Shown in pieces: positions 62,269 through 64,000 of a DNA stretch of 64,000 nt (within the stretch, counting starts at the first letter, position 1; every line of letters begins with the position of its first letter). Under the pieces are notes generated by a model. It was given only the letters and a program-made list of their open reading frames with translations. It did no database searches and was not told the origin of the DNA. Source of the DNA: Pseudohongiella nitratireducens (lineage in GTDB: Bacteria; Pseudomonadota; Gammaproteobacteria; Pseudomonadales; Pseudohongiellaceae); contig NZ_LWHM01000001.1 of assembly GCF_001642735.1 (NCBI RefSeq), forward strand, positions 124,001-188,000, written 5' to 3'. Both the position numbers and the translations under genes were made by a program.

Positions 62269-63954
62269 TTAGCCTGACAACGATTGCAGATGCTTGTCCC
62301 GCAACTGTGCACGAAGCTGCTTGCGGCTGATTTTGCCGACCGCCGTGGTTTGCAGAGAGTCTACAAAAACAATCTGATCGGGAATCTTGAAATCAGCAAC
62401 ATGGCGCTCTCGCATCCATTTTTTTAATGCCACCGGGCGCGGTTTCTCACCTTCAGGTACAACAAAGGCACAGCTGCGTTCACCCAGGTATTGATCCGGT
62501 ATCGACACGACCGCAACATCAAAAACCTGCGGATGCGCAATCAGGTGGTCTTCGATCTCTTCAGCAGAGACTTTTTCACCGGCCCGATTGATATGATCCG
62601 TCGCTCGGCCCTGAACGACCAGGTACCCCTCAGGCGTCATCTTCACCAGGTCACCTGTGCGATAAAAACCCTCATCCGTAAAACTGCGCTGATTGGCTTC
62701 CTCGGCATTATGGTAACCACGAATTGTATAAGGGCCACGTGTCAGTAATTGACCGACTTCCCCTTCAGAAACCGGCTGATCCTGTTCATCGACAATGCGT
62801 ATTTCATCCGCATCACTGATGGGCCGCCCCTGTGTACCGATCACCAAATGCTCAGGATCACCGGGCCGGGTGTAGTTCACCAGCCCTTCCGCCATGCCGA
62901 AGACTTGCTGCAATTCGCAACCCAGCTCCGACTTTACTCGCGCGGCTGATTCCGGCATGAACTTGGCACCACCGACCTGAACCATTTGCAGGCTCGACAG
63001 CGTCGCCTTGCTCCAGCGACCCGACTCTCCGGCTCCAGACCCAGTTTCAGCCCCATTGCCAGTCAGGCCGACAGCTTTCATCCACAACAGCACCAGCGGT
63101 GGCACCAGTGCGGTAATGGTGACCTGCTCTTTTTCAATTAACGGGAATGCCACATCCGGGGACGGTGCTGACGCCATGACTACCGTGCCACCGGCATACA
63201 GAACACCCAGAAAACCGGGTGAACTCATGGGAAAGTTATGGGCAATGGGTAAGGCGGCCAGGAAAACCGTTTTTTCATTGAGCTGGCAAATCTCGGCACT
63301 GGCACGAACGCTATACAGATAGTCATCGTGGGTTCGGGGGATCAGTTTGGACAACCCCGTACTGCCGCCGGATATTTGCATAAAGGCCACATCGGAAGCA
63401 CTGACTTTGGCTGGCGGCTGCGCTTTGCGCAACACCAGATCCTCACTTGCCGATGGGCCGCCCTGTTTCGCCCAGTCAGCAATGTCGACCGTCACCTGCA
63501 AACCAGAGGTCTTATCAGCCAGCAATGCTGCCGCCAGGTCGGCATACTGAAAATTGTCGTGCTTGCCAACGAAAACATAACCCCTTGCTTCCGCCTTGCT
63601 GACAAAATGCGCTATCTCAGTCATCCGGTGTGCCGGTAAGGCATATACAGGAACCATGCCGGCTCGAAACAGACCAAAGACCACGCTGATAAACTCGGGC
63701 ACATTGGGGAGCTGGACGACAACACGATCACCGGGATTCAGGCCGGCTGCCAGAAAAGCGGCTGAGGCCTGTTCAGCGTGTTGCAGCAATTGCTGATAAC
63801 TCCAGCGACGCTGGCCATCTGTCACGGCTGTGTGTTCAGGCCATGTCTCAGCACTGCGCTGCAGGAACTCCCAAAAGGTTTCCCCTGTCCAGTAACCGGC
63901 TTCACGGTAACGCCTTGCCAATGATTCTGGCCACTCTTGTCTCAATGGAATCAA
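62269..63954 (-). CDS. entE: 2,3-dihydroxybenzoate-AMP ligase (EntE-type)
   Basis: The protein has 561 residues. The start is a TTG at 63954: AAAGG lies 8 bases before it and an in-frame TAA sits six codons further up, so no ATG is available. The N-terminus (WPESLARRYREAGYW) matches EntE. Adenylation motifs are QISGGSTGLSKLIPRTHDDY near 195-214, NFPMSSPGFLGVLYAGGTVV, YRTGDLVKMTPEGYLVVQGR and the catalytic Lys in GKISRKQLR near the end. It activates DHB with ATP and loads the aryl carrier protein. Sequence to the right edge is 46 bp and may contain the end of the preceding gene. Confidence 0.95.
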   Translation of the reverse strand: MIPLRQEWPESLARRYREAGYWTGETFWEFLQRSAETWPEHTAVTDGQRRWSYQQLLQHAEQASAAFLAAGLNPGDRVVVQLPNVPEFISVVFGLFRAGMVPVYALPAHRMTEIAHFVSKAEARGYVFVGKHDNFQYADLAAALLADKTSGLQVTVDIADWAKQGGPSASEDLVLRKAQPPAKVSASDVAFMQISGGSTGLSKLIPRTHDDYLYSVRASAEICQLNEKTVFLAALPIAHNFPMSSPGFLGVLYAGGTVVMASAPSPDVAFPLIEKEQVTITALVPPLVLLWMKAVGLTGNGAETGSGAGESGRWSKATLSSLQMVQVGGAKFMPESAARVKSELGCELQQVFGMAEGLVNYTRPGDPEHLVIGTQGRPISDADEIRIVDEQDQPVSEGEVGQLLTRGPYTIRGYHNAEEANQRSFTDEGFYRTGDLVKMTPEGYLVVQGRATDHINRAGEKVSAEEIEDHLIAHPQVFDVAVVSIPDQYLGERSCAFVVPEGEKPRPVALKKWMRERHVADFKIPDQIVFVDSLQTTAVGKISRKQLRAQLRDKHLQSLSG

Positions 63955-64000
63955 CGTCTTGACCTTTCTTTAAGCTAAGGCCTGATAACAGGCCCTGCAC
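63955..64000 (-). other. Operon leader or end of an upstream gene, truncated by the window
   Basis: The minus strand here carries a short open frame ending at TAA (just before the entE ribosome binding site) and a small palindrome, GGCCTG/CAGGCC (63979-63994). It could be the end of an isochorismate synthase gene, the expected missing member, but too little is visible to say. Confidence 0.25.

Noticed and set aside
1-64000. CRISPR array, tRNA, rRNA, insertion sequence or prophage
   Set aside because: I looked for regular spaced repeats, CCA-ended cloverleafs and transposase or integrase motifs and found none.

Overview
The window reads as chromosome of a marine-type heterotrophic gammaproteobacterium, but no rRNA or taxon marker allows a firmer name. 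The evidence is a conserved gammaproteobacterial gene order on the minus strand (rnr, rlmB, rpsF, rpsR, a DUF2232-like membrane gene, rplI, dnaB, alr, radA), moderate GC content, a pseudomonad-type fold-III ornithine decarboxylase, Fur-like and HexR-like sites, and a giant cadherin-like exoprotein. I see no tRNA, rRNA, CRISPR array, insertion sequence or phage gene.

Layout. At 1-8047 (minus) lies the N-terminal part, at least 2,680 residues, of a giant surface or secreted protein: a DUF4347 head, then 14 cadherin-like repeats of two kinds. At 8292-12336 (plus) are a Sel1-repeat protein, a lipoprotein methyltransferase whose ribosome binding site sits in a perfect 14-bp inverted repeat, and an exported CocE-type hydrolase. 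Then come aroA (minus), an intergenic stretch holding a possible Fur-controlled small RNA, a small DUF2061 membrane protein with its own Fur-like box, and an exported PQQ dehydrogenase. At 16905-24026 are a GNAT-nitrilase fusion, a small secreted protein, rlmKL, and an Old Yellow Enzyme/BCCT transporter operon.

The most unusual region is 24190-28643. Three close paralogues of an exported copper protein resemble peptidylglycine monooxygenase and keep all six expected copper ligands. A thioredoxin-fold/cytochrome c protein lies between two of them. Each of the four genes has its own terminator. In many bacteria these parts are fused in one chain; here they are split and the copper part is triplicated.

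From 28920 to 35506 (plus) lie an NfeD/stomatin pair, pyruvate phosphate dikinase behind a HexR-type palindrome, and ornithine decarboxylase. A cyclic-di-GMP block follows (35469-40451): a CHASE-GGDEF-EAL protein, a DUF599 protein and a sensory diguanylate cyclase. After a YadGH-like ABC exporter comes the housekeeping block radA to rnr (42358-52566), which contains a 170-bp imperfect inverted repeat between alr and radA.

The right end (53365-63954) is a catecholate siderophore locus. EntE-like activation, an isochorismatase, a free-standing aryl carrier protein, a C-A-T-TE synthetase with an exact serine code, and EntA form one minus-strand operon, with a FecCD-type permease and ATPase beyond it. 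EntB is split into two genes. Isochorismate synthase, the operon promoter, the binding protein and the receptor are not in the window.
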